DNA from: Floccularia luteovirens
Taxonomy: Eukaryota; Basidiomycota; Agaricomycetes; Agaricales; Squamanitaceae
Reading direction: 5' to 3'
DNA length: 64,000 nucleotides
Assembly (NCBI GenBank): GCA_009739215.1
Contig: VSJF01000006.1
Span: forward strand, 372,001-436,000
Shown: positions 12,728-27,772 of the stretch, one piece after another
Layout: every line of letters starts with the position of its first letter
How positions within the stretch are numbered: the first letter of the stretch is position 1
Translations under genes and position numbers: made by a program
The notes under the pieces: model-generated
What the model was told of the DNA's origin: nothing
What the model saw: only the letters and a program-made list of their open reading frames with translations
Databases searched by the model: none

Positions 12728-13958
12728 ATGATTCCCTCATGGCTGTCGACAGTTGCTTCGGTAGGTATGGCAGTGGGCCCTCCTTTGGTGAGTTCGTCAT
12801 CCCATAATACCATATCAAAATACTGAATTGGAGGGTGGAATTTCTGGACCAGGTTTATGCAGACCAAACGATATCCATTGTGCGCAAAAAGTAAGTTTTT
12901 CCTATTGATCAGTCCATTGACACAATATTTATTCAAAAATTTATAGGGACGCCACAGGATTTTCTCGTGACTGTTTGCGGTATATTGTCATTAATTTTCA
13001 TCTCTTGGGAACTTCATGAATTCTAAGACTTTGTGATTGTGGATCTGTAGACTTATAGCGAACATTACAAGATGTTTCTTCTGGCTCGGGTATGTCACTG
13101 GACCACTTTGTTTCTCGCCATGTATTAACCTCTGCAACAGAAACCGTTTTGAGACTGCACTACTTGTACAATCAATACTCATGATATTCGCTCAAGTACG
13201 CTTCATTGCAGCATTTCTCGTAACCAACCATTTAAAATCATGTAGCTTGCCTTGCTATACATATGCATACTCTATCGTCCGCGAATGAGTCCAGAATCCC
13301 TTGGCACATCCAGTCGCCCTTTATCATTCTGGCAGTGGTCAACTTATACTCAGTATATTGAATCCTTGGTCGCACTAATGTGAGTTCATTGCTTATGAAA
13401 AGAAATGTCGAGGATAACATTTCGTATATAAAAGACTTTGTCAATCTATACTCTTCCTCATCTTTGGTCGCTCTGAATTATTCATCAACCTCCTTGGATT
13501 TGTTGCCCTTGGCCTGGAAAGCACGCTACCTATACCCCAATTGCTCCTGTCAGTAACAATTTATAAATGTTGGTTTTGTCTCAATCATGTTTCTCCAGTA
13601 ACTACCGTCAACGTTCGCTATTTGGCTTCCGAATGTCGACGCTTGTTGGATGGGCTGGGGGAGATGCGTTCAAGTATGTACCAATCATGAATCAATCAAT
13701 ACACATACGCTTACATTATCATAGAACGGTTTATTTCTTTCTCCAACACTCCCCATTGCAATTCAAGGTCTGCGCTATCTTCCAGTTGTCAATTGATATG
13801 GGTAAGTCTCCTCCTGCTTTCTCTCAAAGTCAAGTATATCAAAACATTCTTTAGCAATCGTAATTCAACGGATTGTATACGGCAACGCTCCTCCTATGTC
13901 TGTCCTCATTGACGAAAACGATGAATTAGAACAAGCATTGGCACTTGCTGAGGAATAG
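12728..13958 (+). CDS. PQ-loop repeat membrane protein, Any1/PQLC1-like
   Basis: The family includes yeast Any1/Cfs1, which works in endosome-Golgi lipid organisation and opposes loss of phosphatidylethanolamine flippases. Ten small exons join in frame. The protein starts MIPSWLSTVASVGMAVGPPL and continues QTISIVRKKDATGFSRD, the first PQ-loop-like helix pair. Then come LIANITRCFFWLGNRFET, LVQSILMIFAQLALLYICILYRPR and LFLIFGRSELFINLLGFVALGLEST. The second PQ-loop region reads LNYRQRSLFGFRMSTLVGWAGGDAFKTVYFF, and the end is LIDENDELEQALALAEE. The join at LVALI-LCQSI needs a donor at ..CTAAT/GTGAGT, which restores the frame. Length is near 270 residues, as expected. The precise substrate or partner is unknown. 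Confidence 0.83.
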
Positions 13959-14395
13959 CTTGCTTTATATAACGTCATCCACGCTTGTAGCATTCAATAG
14001 GTCCACTAATGACTTTATTTATTCATGATTTCTGGGCTCACTTAAGAGTATTATTATCTGCACCCGTATTTCACCCTGGGTCGCGGTACAGGGCTAAGGT
14101 CCTCGTTTATTAGGACAATATTGTGAATATTTTTGAAGCTGAAATGGATATTCCCGTTACCTTTAGGTAGAGGGTATTACGGGACCATTAATTTTTGGTA
14201 ACACGTATGAATTTGAGTGCTCAAATATCATATTCACCAGATGTCAAAATGTTAAGAACCGCAGTTGCTGCGTGGATAGAATTTATTTGAGTAGCCAACA
14301 AAGCCAAACAAGGTTTTGATGCTTCAAGGAATCGAGTTATTCAATTCTCAGTTCAACCATTCTCCAGTCCTCCCGGACATATCTCTCCTCCCGTC
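13959..14395. other. Intergenic between PQ-loop and clathrin genes
   Basis: Both genes read rightward, so the stretch holds the 3' UTR of the first and the promoter of clathrin heavy chain. A pyrimidine-rich tract (TCTCCTCCCGTC) sits directly before the clathrin ATG. No gene is seen. Confidence 0.5.
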
Positions 14396-17300
14396 ATGGA
14401 CACTTCAAAACCTATAGCTTTCTGCGAGCACCTCCAGCTCTCAAGTCTCGGTGTTCAGCCAGCGTCGATTTCATTCCAGGTGCGCTACTGCTCCGTTGAC
14501 AACTGCTGACGTGCGCGTACTAATACAGGCCTTTTAGGTATATATTGCTTTTATCCACCCAAAATTCGACTTTTCACGTCTAATTCATCTGGCAGACACT
14601 AACGCTAGAATCTGACCATTTCATTTGCGTACGAGAGAAAATAAATGAGCAAAACCAAGTCGTCATCATAGATTTGTCCGATGCAAACAATGTCCTCCGT
14701 CGACCCATCACAGCAGATTCTACAATCATGCATCCTTCAAAGAAAATTTTAGCATTAAGAGGCACGTCCACCTCTTCACTGCACCACAAAACAATGTGCT
14801 AACATTTTGTTGCCAGCTGGCCGGACTTTACAGATTTTCAACATAGAAACTAAACAGAAAATCAAGGCACACGTTAGCAATGAGGATATCGTATTTTGGA
14901 AATGGGTATCAGAGACTACCATTGGGATGGTCACAGAATCGTCTGTCCACCATTGGACAATTGCAGATCAGACTTCATCGCCTCAGAAGATTTTCGACCG
15001 TCACCCCACACTTGCTGGTGCCCAAATAATCAATTATCGCGTTACTCCGGACGAGAAATGGCTTGTGCTTGTCGGAATCTCTGGAAACTCAACAAATCCT
15101 TCTGCCTTCAAGGTGAAGGGGTCTATGCAACTATACAGCAGAGAACGGGGCGTCAGTCAACCTATAGAAGGACACGCAGCTGCGTTCGCTGAAATAAAAT
15201 TGGACGGACACTCGAAACCCACCAAACTCTTCACGTTTGCTATTCGTACTTCAACAGGTGCTAAGGTCAGTCTAAGTAATACTCATATGGAGCATTACTA
15301 ATACATTGCTTCAAGCTCCATGTCGTCGAAATAGATCATCAACCAACAGACCCACCTTTTGTCAAGAAAGCCGTTGATGTATATTTCCCACCTGAGGCAA
15401 CCAACGATTTCCCAGTAGCCATGCAGGTATCGAAGAAACATGGCATCGTATACCTTGTCACCAAGTATGGTTTCATTCATCTGTATGATCTCGAAACAGG
15501 TGCTTGCGTATACATGAACCGTATTTCTGGAGAGACAATATTTGTGACCGCCGAACACGAAGCTACGAATGGTATTATTGGAGTCAACAAGAAGGGTCAA
15601 GTCCTTAGCGTCAACGTAGACGAGCAAACAGTCATTCCTTACATCTTGACCACGCTGAATAACACCGAGTTGGCATTTAAGCTAGCAAGCAGAGCCAATC
15701 TTCCCGGTGCTGATGACCTCTATATCCAACAATACCAACAACTGTTCCAAAGTGGCAACTTTGGTGAAGCAGCTAAAGTTGCAGCAAACTCTCCTCGGGT
15801 GAGTCAATCAATACATAAAAGTTTTGATATTCTAACTTTCTTCTCAGGGTATTTTGCGTACTCCTGCCATTATAGAATCATTCAAGCAAGCACCTACCCC
15901 TCCTGGTGGCTTGTCTCCAATTTTGCAATACTTTGGAATTCTCTTGGAGAAGGGAGAGCTTAATCACACGGAATCATTGGAATTAGCACGACCAGTACTT
16001 CAACAAGGAAGGAAACAATTACTCGAAAAATGGCTCAAAGAAAACAAGGTACATTTTGTTCTGCTTTTCTTGTTACCAGTTGCTTCTTCTGACGTCGCCT
16101 CAAGCTTACTTGCAGTGAAGAACTTGGGGACATCGTCAGGCTCCATGACATGACTCTTGCCTTGAGCGTATATCTGCGCGCGAACGTTCCTAATAAAGTC
16201 ATAGCATGTTTCGCCGAGACCGGGCAAACGGATAAAATTGTGCTGTATTCCAAGAAAGTTGGATACACCCCAGATTACGTTGGGTTGCTCCAACATATCA
16301 TGCGCACAAACCCAGAAAAGGGGTCAGAGTTTGCTACACAGCTCGTGAACGATGAGACAGGACCTATGGTGGATGTTGAACGAGTAAGCAACCATTGATA
16401 TCTGGATAGACATGTACTGAAAAATATTACTCCAGGTGGTTGATATATTCATGTCGCAAAATATGATTCAACCAGCAACGTCCTTCTTGCTTGAATGCTC
16501 TTAAGGAGAACAAACCTGAGCAAGGTCACCTCCAAACCAGACTTTTGGAAATGAATCTTGTGCATGCACCACAAGTTGCCGACGCTATACTTGGTAACGA
16601 GATGTTCACACATTACGACCGGCCTAGGATTGCCAATCTTTGCGAGAAGGCTGGTTTGCTACAGAGGGTATGTAAAAACATCTCTTTCCATTGTGCAATC
16701 TTAATTGATATTTTTATAGGCATTGGAACATTATGAGGACTTGGCCGACATCAAGCGTGCTATCGTGCACACTGCTGGACTTCAACCAGACGTACGCATA
16801 CTCCCTTAATTTTCTGCTTGTTGGGACTGATCTTTGTGATGTCAAATAGTGGCTCGTCAACTATTTCAGTCGTCTCACCACCGAACAATCAATGGCTTGT
16901 TTACAGGAGATGCTCAAAGTCAACATGCGTCAAAATCTACAGGTTGTCATTCAAATCGCCACCAAATACTCCGACATTCTTGGTCCTGTCAAGCTTATTG
17001 AGATGTTCGAAGGGTTTAAGAGCTTCGAGGGTCTTTACTACTACCTCGGATCCATTGTCAATCTCAGCGAAGACTCTGAGGTGCACTTCAAGTACATTCA
17101 AGCAGCCACTCGTACTGGTCAAATAAGAGAGGTTGAACGCATCTGTCGTGAAAGTAATTTCTACAATCCCGAAAAAGTCAAGAACTTCCTCAAGGAGGCC
17201 AAGCTTCAAGATCAACTTCCATTGATTATTGTTTGCGATCGTTTCGACTTTGTGCACGACCTTGTTCTGTACTTGTACCAGAACAACCTCATTCCATTTA

Positions 17301-20300
17301 TCGAGGTTTACGTCCAGCGCGTCAACTCTGTCCGTACACCGCAGGTTGTTGGTGGTTTGCTCGATGTTGATTGCGATGAGAACACTATCAAAACCCTTTT
17401 GGCATCTGTTACTGGAAACTTCCCCATTGAAGAACTTGTCGCGGAGGTGGAACAGAGGAACAGACTGAAGTTGATGCTGCCATGGCTAGAGGCTAGAATC
17501 CAGGCTGGTAGTCAAGATCCAGCAGTCTTCAACGCTATTGCCAAGATATATATCGATAGCAACAATAATCCCGAACAATTCCTCAAGGAAAACAATGTGA
17601 GTAATTGAAGTTGATCTCTTTGATACTTTATTAATTTCCGTCACATTATCCAGCTCTACGAACCCTTGGTTGTCGGAAAGTTCTGTGAGGCTCGCGATCC
17701 TTACCTGGCATATATAGCCTATGCGAAGGGCTTCTGTGACGAGGAGCTGATTTCAATCACCAATGACAACTCAATGTTCAAGCAGCAAGCTCGGTACTTG
17801 ATCAAGCGTCGTCAACCTGACCTATGGACTCAAGTCCTCGTTTCTGACAATATGTATCGTCGTCAACTTGTGGATCAGGTAGGTTTTTGTGATCGGGTGC
17901 TATTTGTTCGTTTTATTTACATATGACCCCAGATTGTTGCTACTGCCATTCCCGAGTGCACGGACCCAGATGATGTCTCCATCACAGTCAAAGCCTTCCT
18001 ACAGGCAGACCTGCCAATCGAGCTCATAGAGCTTTTGGAGAAAATTATCATCGAACCTTCACCATTTAGTGACAACAAGAACCTGCAGAACTTATTGCTC
18101 CTCACTGCGATCCGGGCTGACAAGGGCAAGGTTGTTGGATATATTAACAAGCTACAGAACTACGATGCTGCTGAAATTGCAAAGATTGCTACTGAACATG
18201 GCCTGTATGAAGAGGCCTTGACGATCTACAAGAAACATGAACAGTATGGAATGGCTATCAATGTTCTTGTCGAACATATCGTATCGATCGACCGTGCTCT
18301 TGATTACGCTAACAAGGTCAACAAGCCTGAAGTTTGGAGTCGTCTCGCTAAGGCCCAACTTGATGGTCTTCGTGTCAAGGATTCAGTTGGTAAGTCTTTT
18401 CTGGAATGTTTCGAAATCCCATTAAAGCTGACATGAATTTCAGATTCATACATCAAGGCAGGAGATCCTTCCAACTTCGCTGAAGTCATTGAAATCTCGA
18501 ACCATGCTGGCAAGCACGACGATCTTGTTCGCTATTTGCAGATGGCCCGCAAGACACTGCGCGAACCCAAGATTGATACCGAACTTGCATACGCCTATGC
18601 CAAGACTGACCGTCTCCATGACATGGAAGATTTCCTGACCATGACCAACGTTGCTGATATTCTTGAAGTCGGAGAGAAATGTTTCGAAGATGAACTCTAC
18701 CAAGCCTCGAAACTACTCTTCTCCAGTATTTCCAACTGGGCACGTCTCGCAACTACTTTGATTTACCTTGGCGAGAATCAGGCTGCTGTTGAAAGTGCGC
18801 GTAAAGCTGGCAACACACAGTTAGTTTAGCTATATCTCCATGAATAATTCCATTCTAAAAACTTCATACAGAGTTTGGAAACAGGTTCATGCAGCATGTA
18901 TCGGGAAAGCTGAATTCCGATTGGTACGTATACTACTTGCTGAGATGTGATTAACTTATCTCACCTGCTTTTCTTAGGCTCAAATTTGTGGTCTTAACAT
19001 TATTGTTCACCCCGTATGCACACTTCCATACACCCAACATACTAAGTACTGACCGCTCCACAGGAAGAACTTGCTTCCCTAATCCAAATTTATGAACGAG
19101 GAGGGTACTTCGAGGAAATCGTCAGCCTTTTGGAAGCAGGTCTGAGCTTGGAGCGTGCGCACATGGGTATTTTCACAGAACTCTCTATTTTGCTTAGCAA
19201 GTACAAGCCTGCAAAACGTAAGTCGACATTACAACATCTTGTGATTGTTATCTCATTTCTTGAGTTAGTTATGGAACATTTGAAATTGTTTGTGTCACGT
19301 ATCAACATTCCGAAGGTCATTAAAGCTACAGAACGGGCTCACCTTTGGCCAGAACTTGTGTTCCTCTATATCAAATATGATGAATTCGTAAGTTTTACTT
19401 GTGGTAACTCTTTGATTATTCTCAAATCAATGGCTGGTTATAGGACAATGCTGCTTTAGCGATGATCGAACGCTCTGCAGATGCATGGGAACACAATCAG
19501 TTTAAAGACGTTATCGTTCGCGCAGCTAATGTGGAGATGTACGTGAAGTTGTACTTTTATGGGGCCACATAATCTGACTATAATCTACAACAGTTACTAT
19601 AAAGCGCTGACATTCTACCTCCAAGAGCAACCAACGCTTTTGACGGACCTTCTGACAGTGCTCATTCCACGTATTGACCATGCCCGAGTTGTGAGAATGT
19701 TCCGACAAATTGAACATATTCCTCTCATCCGATCCTATCTCATTGCCGTGCAACATGTAAATATTTGCAATCATTTGATACCTAGGGAAATTTACTGACG
19801 TTGATTGACATAGCTCAACATCGAAGCCGTCAACGATGCATATAACGAACTGCTGATTGAGGAGGAAGACTACAAGACTCTCCGGGATTCCATTGACAGT
19901 TTCGATAACTTCGATAACATTGCCCTTGCTAAGCAGCTTAGGGATCACCCTCTGCTGGAATTCCGCAGGCTTGCTGCTCACCTTTACAAGAAAAACTCAA
20001 GATGGGAAGAATCCATTGCTCTGTCCAAACAAGACAAATTATATAAAGATGCTATGGTCACCGCTGCGACATCAAACTCGACAGAAGTTGCAGAGGAACT
20101 ACTGTCATATTTCGTTGACATTGGAAACAAAGAATGTTTCGCCGCTCTCCTTTACATTTGCTTCGACCTCCTTCGTTCCGATGTCGTCGAAGAATTATCA
20201 TGGCAGCACGGTCTTAACGATTTCTACATGCCTTATAAGATTCAAGTACAACGTTCGCTGGTCGAGAAGGTGAGTCGTCACCCCATTTTCATCAAAAATT

Positions 20301-20607
20301 AATTCTTAGTGTTACCCCGTAGTTGGCGCAGTTAGAGAAGGAAGTTAGAGAGCGTTCAAATAAGGATGCACAAAAGGAGCAAGTAGAAGCAAGTGCTCCA
20401 ATCATTAACCCTACATTACTCTTGACAAATGGGTATGTATATATACCATTTGACTATCTTTCACTATCTCACGAAATGTTTTCAGGTTCGTCGGCCAAGC
20501 TCCTCAGGTCAATGGCATGTATCCTGTAAGTACTAACGTGATCCACAATTTATAACGCATCACTCACAACACATGCTTAGAATATGACTGGATTCGGTAG
20601 CTATTGA
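14396..20607 (+). CDS. CHC1: Clathrin heavy chain, with one apparent 1-base frameshift
   Basis: Clathrin heavy chain forms the triskelion of coated vesicles for endocytosis and trans-Golgi/endosome traffic. The N-terminal propeller is complete ([46 protein letters not shown]), as are the alpha-solenoid repeats and the hub. The C-terminus runs [21 protein letters not shown]. About twenty exons join in frame to roughly 1,680 residues, the family length. The exception is in the exon beginning at the acceptor near 16437. There the frame reads [16 protein letters not shown], whereas one base fewer at the AA of 16494-16495 gives the expected [14 protein letters not shown] and runs on without interruption. 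No splice site explains this. The rest is perfectly conserved, so an assembly or sequencing insertion is likelier than a dead gene. Confidence 0.93.
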
Positions 20608-20970
20608 TTTTCTTGTTGCGTACTTGTTGTATAGTTTCTAGTATAATGTTGTGCTTCACTTCTATTAATCGGATTATTTTTGTTTCTCTTCCAAGTTCAA
20701 AAATGAGAAAACCAACCAATTGCCGAGATAGATAATATCATGTTTATTATGGCATGACAGAAATATGAATGAAACGGGGGCAGAATACATATGCAGATAC
20801 ATAAGGGTTATCGTCGAACATCATGAACTATTAATGCAGGGAGAGGGGGTATGTCAAGCAAGCCATGTAATTCATGAAAAGATTGATATGTGTGTTTTTG
20901 TCCATGCAAAGATTCAATGAAAAAACATGAAAAAAGTGCTTCAGTCGTCAAAAATCAACAACATAAGGAA
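20608..20970. other. Convergent 3' ends of clathrin and Rho3 genes
   Basis: About 360 bp separate the stop codons of two converging genes. It probably contains both polyadenylation regions. No coding or structural feature is seen. Confidence 0.5.
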
Positions 20971-22215
20971 TCACATAACAACACAGCTCCCGTCACCAGA
21001 CCCTTTCGCCCGCGAGCTGAGAGATAGCCGTGCTGCTTCATGGAATACTTCTGTAACCCCGCGGTTATGCTTAGAACTGCATTCTATTTCAGACGAATTC
21101 ATGAGAATGCCAAGTTCTTTTTGTATATCATATAGTTATCAACTGACCTAGATATCGAGATGCCCGTATTCGTCTTGCAACAGCAAGCCCCTCTTCATAT
21201 TGCACTGTATGAGTGCCGTAACGTAACAATCTTTCTTTCACTGCAGGGTCATCCCGTAGGTCACATTTTAATGCTGTTGGAATGATAAGTAAAGTCGAGA
21301 TGCTAACAGATATGTGCGCCATACCAACAAGGACAAGCTATATGGGCATTTGATGAGAATAGCAGAAAGAAAAAATGTTAGACCATACAGACCTTGACAC
21401 CCGCACAATACTCTAGAATTTCTGGTAGCCACTATGAAAATACATGAAGATAATCTGGAATCTTGGGAATTAGGAGACGCTACCTTAGACTCAACATTTT
21501 CTAAAGAAGTAGGGTTATCAACCTAAAATATCGGTGGCTTTAGATGGTGACGTTACTTCTGTTGGCGGCCATTACTCACCGAGAAACATATCATCAATAC
21601 ATGTGTCTCAGCATAAGATAGTGACCGTAGTCTATCGAACTCCTCTTGACCTATTCATTAGAAAATTTGAATTTCAAATAGTGAACCAAGTAGAAGTGCT
21701 TTCATGGTCAGATCCAGTAGGAAAGGAGAAGCTAGTATCTACGCACCTGCTGTATCCCATAGACTAAGCTCCACAATTTGTTCATCAACTTCCACATCCT
21801 GAACATAGTTCTCAAAGACGGTCGGCTCACTAGACTCCGGGTAAGTATATAACGCTTGGACACATTGGTGTAGTTGACTCATGTCAAAAAAAAAAACGAT
21901 AACGCACTATATCTGCGTAAAGAACCCACGTGTAAATACATTTAGTAGTGATGTTTTCCCTTGATTGAAGTTTAAGATGAGTTAGAAAACAGAGATAAGT
22001 TGGAACATACCACAAGCACCATCTCCGCACACCACAATCTGACTAGTATTTCAGGCGAATACTTGCGAGCGATTACGCATAGGCGTACCTTTCTCTGTAG
22101 CTAAAGTACAGACAGGGTGAGTCTGAGATCATAATGCAACCTTGGATAACAAGAAAATTACCGGTCTACCACGCCCAAATGAAGCCCCTCTGGACGATGT
22201 TCCACACAATGACAT
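20971..22215 (-). CDS. RHO3: Rho3-type small GTPase
   Basis: Rho3 controls polarised exocytosis and actin organisation at growth sites. The protein begins [17 protein letters not shown] and [19 protein letters not shown] (P-loop GDGACGKT). Then come EPTVFENYV (switch I), [22 protein letters not shown] (switch II), [20 protein letters not shown] (KCDL) and [12 protein letters not shown] (G5). The C-terminus is SGDGSCVVM, a CaaX box for prenylation. At least nine exons are present. The boundary just before switch I is uncertain: one reading uses a donor at GTGGGT and drops GFF; another keeps GFFTQ and adds about 14 residues across a 30-nt intron. The remaining joins are clean. It lies in tandem with the FolB-like gene on the same strand. 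Confidence 0.87.
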
Positions 22216-22398
22216 TTTAACGTTGTTGAAGTCAAGTTATATGGAAGTTATACAAAGAGAATTGAGTTGTATAGACAGGTTGTGGATAAGTAAGGAATAA
22301 GCGCTGATGGTGAGGCCTGTGAGGTCTTGAGTACTTGAGTAGCTTGAAAGTACCCAAAACTCATAAAGTTCCTTGCATGTTCCAAGGCAATCACGTGA

Positions 22399-23370
22399 CT
22401 ATACATTGCTGTACTTAGTCTTATGTAATACACAACATTTTTTTACGAGAAGGCTGGAACGCGATCTTGTCATCTCGACACCAGACGCTTGCGCAAAACT
22501 CAATGCACTCGGCTTTTGCGCTCGTACACTCACCGCTTGAAATTCTTCAGAAGACAAGCATAACGTTCGTATTATCTCCATAACAAATTTCTCGAGTGTA
22601 AGATACGAAGAAGTTTCCATTTCCTAAGTTCAGTATGTATGAGCATATCGTCATTTAAGAAAGAAAGTAGGGTAGCAAACCTTCACCAACTGCTTCACAA
22701 TATGTGGATAACCCAACGTGCTTGTGGAGCACCCATGAAAAGTAATGCGACATACGACGCGCTGTTTCTCCAGTCGTTCAGGCGGATTGACACCTATGAT
22801 GACAGGGACGATGAGGTCATCAACAACCAAACACCACATATCTTCTCCCATACCCACTCCGCTAGTAGGATTACAAATGAGAGCATCAACAGAGAATAAG
22901 CGCGCAAGCTGTAACTGTTTTGGTATACATAGTATGATGCGGACAGCAGTAGTAGATGAATCAGCAAGTGCGAATGCCTCGGCGGCAACAGCTTTGATGA
23001 GTGCGTGGGGACTATCGAAGCCTTGTGAAGCTTCATCTCCTCCCGAACCATCCTTGATTAGTTGTGTGATAATCTTCGCAAGGTGGCCATAATGCACAGA
23101 ATCCCGGACATCATCCGAGTTTCCTGAGGTAGTGAGAAAACCTGTTTGAAGGTGCAAAATAACAGACAATTCGATAGGTTGAGGCCGGGTACGACCCCAA
23201 CAATCCTGTCCGATTGTAGCAGATAGATGAAGGGTGTTGAGAAAGACCCTATCTACTGGCGATGAGGTTGTAGATGAGATAGTGTCGAAGGGTGTGACAA
23301 GTGCCATTTCTGAAGAATGTGTCGTTACATGTTTGCCACTTTTATACAATCGCTCCGAGTCTTGAAACAT
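22399..23370 (-). CDS. Two-domain dihydroneopterin aldolase (FolB)-like protein
   Basis: Dihydroneopterin aldolase cleaves 7,8-dihydroneopterin in folate synthesis. Two tandem tunnelling-fold domains are apparent. The first starts DRVFLNTLHLSATIGQD and has RTRPQPIELSVILHLQTGF and VHYGHLAKIITQLI. The second has SVDALICNP, ERLEKQRVVCRITFHG and GYPHIVKQLVKEMETSSYLTLEKFV, ending VRAQKPSALSFAQASGVEMTRSR. A single intron (GTTTGCTACC to ACTTAG) joins VKQLVK to EMETSSY. Translation may start at 23370 or at the internal MALVTPF. The protein is about 290 residues and stops after the second domain. There is no HPPK or DHPS part, which the yeast Fol1 protein has. Whether both domains are active is not clear from sequence. 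Confidence 0.72.
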
Positions 23371-23495
23371 AACCCATTCGCCAAAATCTTACGTCCCATC
23401 TTTCAACTGAAATACTAGGTTAACACATTGTAGAGGATCGGACAGATGGAGTAGCGCACAATCACAAAACTAAAACTAATTATAGACCAATGCTA

Positions 23496-23770
23496 AGTGA
23501 ACTGGATATTTGTATGTTTTCAAACCAGGATTCGACGTACTAGTCAGCCACTTTGTAGAGAGGGATGTCAACAACCGGACTAGAAAGGTTATGTTCGAAC
23601 AGATCGAAAATCAGGAAATGTTAAAACAAATGCTTATTATTTTAAAGGTATCGTAGATTAGTCCCATGCCTTTACAACTACTAGAATATTTGGGAAACAC
23701 TACTATCGCTTTGGTGTATTTTTCCGTCCATCGTTGTTGCCAGCCACATCATTCTCAGTGATAGCCTCTG
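23496..23770 (+). repeat. Dispersed repeat, copy 1
   Basis: This stretch aligns over its length with 50875-51155 in the same orientation. Shared blocks include ATTTGTATGTTTTC / ATTTATATGTTTTC, CCAGGATTCGACG, GTCAGCCACTTT, AAAGGTTATGTT and CATTTTCATTG-like ends, with many substitutions and small gaps between. No open frame or terminal inverted repeat is visible. It lies between the FolB-like and GMC genes. Confidence 0.65.
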
Positions 23771-23827
23771 CAAATTCGACACAATGTCATATTCCGCAAG
23801 TTTTTTCCGTAACAAGTTCGTCATAGA

Positions 23828-26309
<2,482 letters not shown>

Positions 26310-27019
26310 GGAAGACGCGTCGATAATGGCGGTGGGAAGGGCAAACTTTCAAGTCGGGGTTTTCTTTTGCCTGTGGCGTATTTACCAACCACACAAAACC
26401 AATTTTGCGCGTACGCGAAGGGTGCAGATTCATAAGTAGCAGTGCGAAGTTTGGAACAGCGTGAGACCCGGATCCAAACTAATCTGTATTTCCACATCAT
26501 ATATGAACTGGGGACAGAGCATGTGCATTTTCGTTGCGAAGTTCACGGTGTGATAAGAAGTTCTATTACTGTTAACAATTTAAGACGCCGTGGAGCGCAT
26601 TGTTCCGTAGTGCCAGCGTTCATATCGAGATTACGTTCGTAGGAAATGTTGTATAGGCGTAAGCACTTAAACCATGAAATGGGCAGTAGATACTGGATAT
26701 ATAAATGAGTTATTCTTTAGACCTAGAAAAAGTAACTTGGACGCACAAGTTATGCTACGTCTGTAGGCTTTACAAACGCACACCTGAACAAAACATAAAA
26801 TTAAAAACAGCCCGTGCATGTCGCATGACAAACAATGATTATTACCTAACTGGTTTTGGTGATTATTGATTTTCCAGAAATATATCCCAACCAAAGGCAC
26901 TTTAGTTCAAAGAGCTTCGAAAATATCAAGGGTATCTGAGAAGGAGCACTTCTCGAGGGAAAATTGGGTAGATCCCGTACTCCAATCAAGCAGACCAAGA
27001 CAGATTGTTGGATATAAAT
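26310..27019. other. Intergenic, no gene recognised
   Basis: This is the upstream region of the GMC gene and beyond. AT-rich sequence with short frames only; none carries a motif or splice support. Confidence 0.45.
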
Positions 27020-27335
27020 ATTTGAACGGATAATAAGTGAAGTCGTTATTGAATACCAGCACTGTTTGTAAGTGTGTGCAAGGTAGTATATCAACAAATG
27101 TTATTTTCCGTGTTGTGGGTGTTCTCGTGATATTCTCTGGGGCCGCGTCAACAAGTCAATGTGTGTCATCCTTCATGGCATTCGGATGTGGAACCTAGGA
27201 AGTACGTTGCACATAATTCGTCGTTGTAGAAAGGGGAATATGTGACTTTCAACGCCATGATCGATTCACGTCTCCTTCCTTTTGCCAATAGATGATACTA
27301 AGATTAGGTCATGAGGGAATTGGGTGACCACGCGG
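27020..27335 (-). pseudogene. Decayed tandem copy of the F-box gene 3' end
   Basis: The interval resembles 27585-27900, the 3' end and flank of the intact F-box gene. Shared blocks include CTCCTTCCTTTTGCCAATAG versus CTCTTTCCTTTTGCCAATGG, CATGATCGATTCA versus CATGACCGGTTCA, and the downstream ATTGAATACCAGCAC versus ACTGAATACTAGCAC. Read leftward, the copy gives a WQKEGDVNRSW-like peptide matching WQKERDMNRSW in the intact gene, then hits a stop. The offset between copies is about 570 bp, so this looks like an old tandem duplication. Confidence 0.6.
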
Positions 27336-27772
27336 ATTCTTCTTTATGAACTGTATAATCAATTAATATTTCAACCAATAGTCAGTGTACAATTAATGAC
27401 TTGAAATATGATGGGGTTACCTGCTCAAACTTCTCCAGGGCTGATCCGAGGAAGTTAGGCATACAGCTGAAGAGCCCAAAATCACCTGACCGCAACATAG
27501 AACAACAGCCTGTATGCATTTTTACTAGATCCTGGCACTCCTCCGATGGAGTAGGCAAAAACAAATCATTAGATAGATAGAAATATCTAAGTAGATAATA
27601 GTTAGCATATAGATAAAATGGTTACTGAATACTAGCACCGTACGCAAGTGTAGTATGAATAGTATATAAACAAATATTGATAACTTTATTTTCCGCCACG
27701 TATTACAAAAACTATTCATCATATCATGTCAAATGCCGCAAATCCTCAGTATGGAAATTCTTGTAGTGACCT

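Noticed and set aside
12709..12936. Minus-strand frame beginning in the PQ-loop gene region (VLWDDELTKGGPTAIPTE)
   Set aside because: It is antisense to the first two exons of the PQ-loop protein, whose coding strand is well supported. It reads as a reflection of that sequence.
16470..16510. A tiny intron to explain the clathrin frame break
   Set aside because: The only GT..AG candidate is 26 bp, removes conserved residues and leaves the wrong frame.
26846..27097. A minus-strand frame downstream of the F-box relic
   Set aside because: It overlaps the duplicated 3' flank and shows no family signature; a chance frame.
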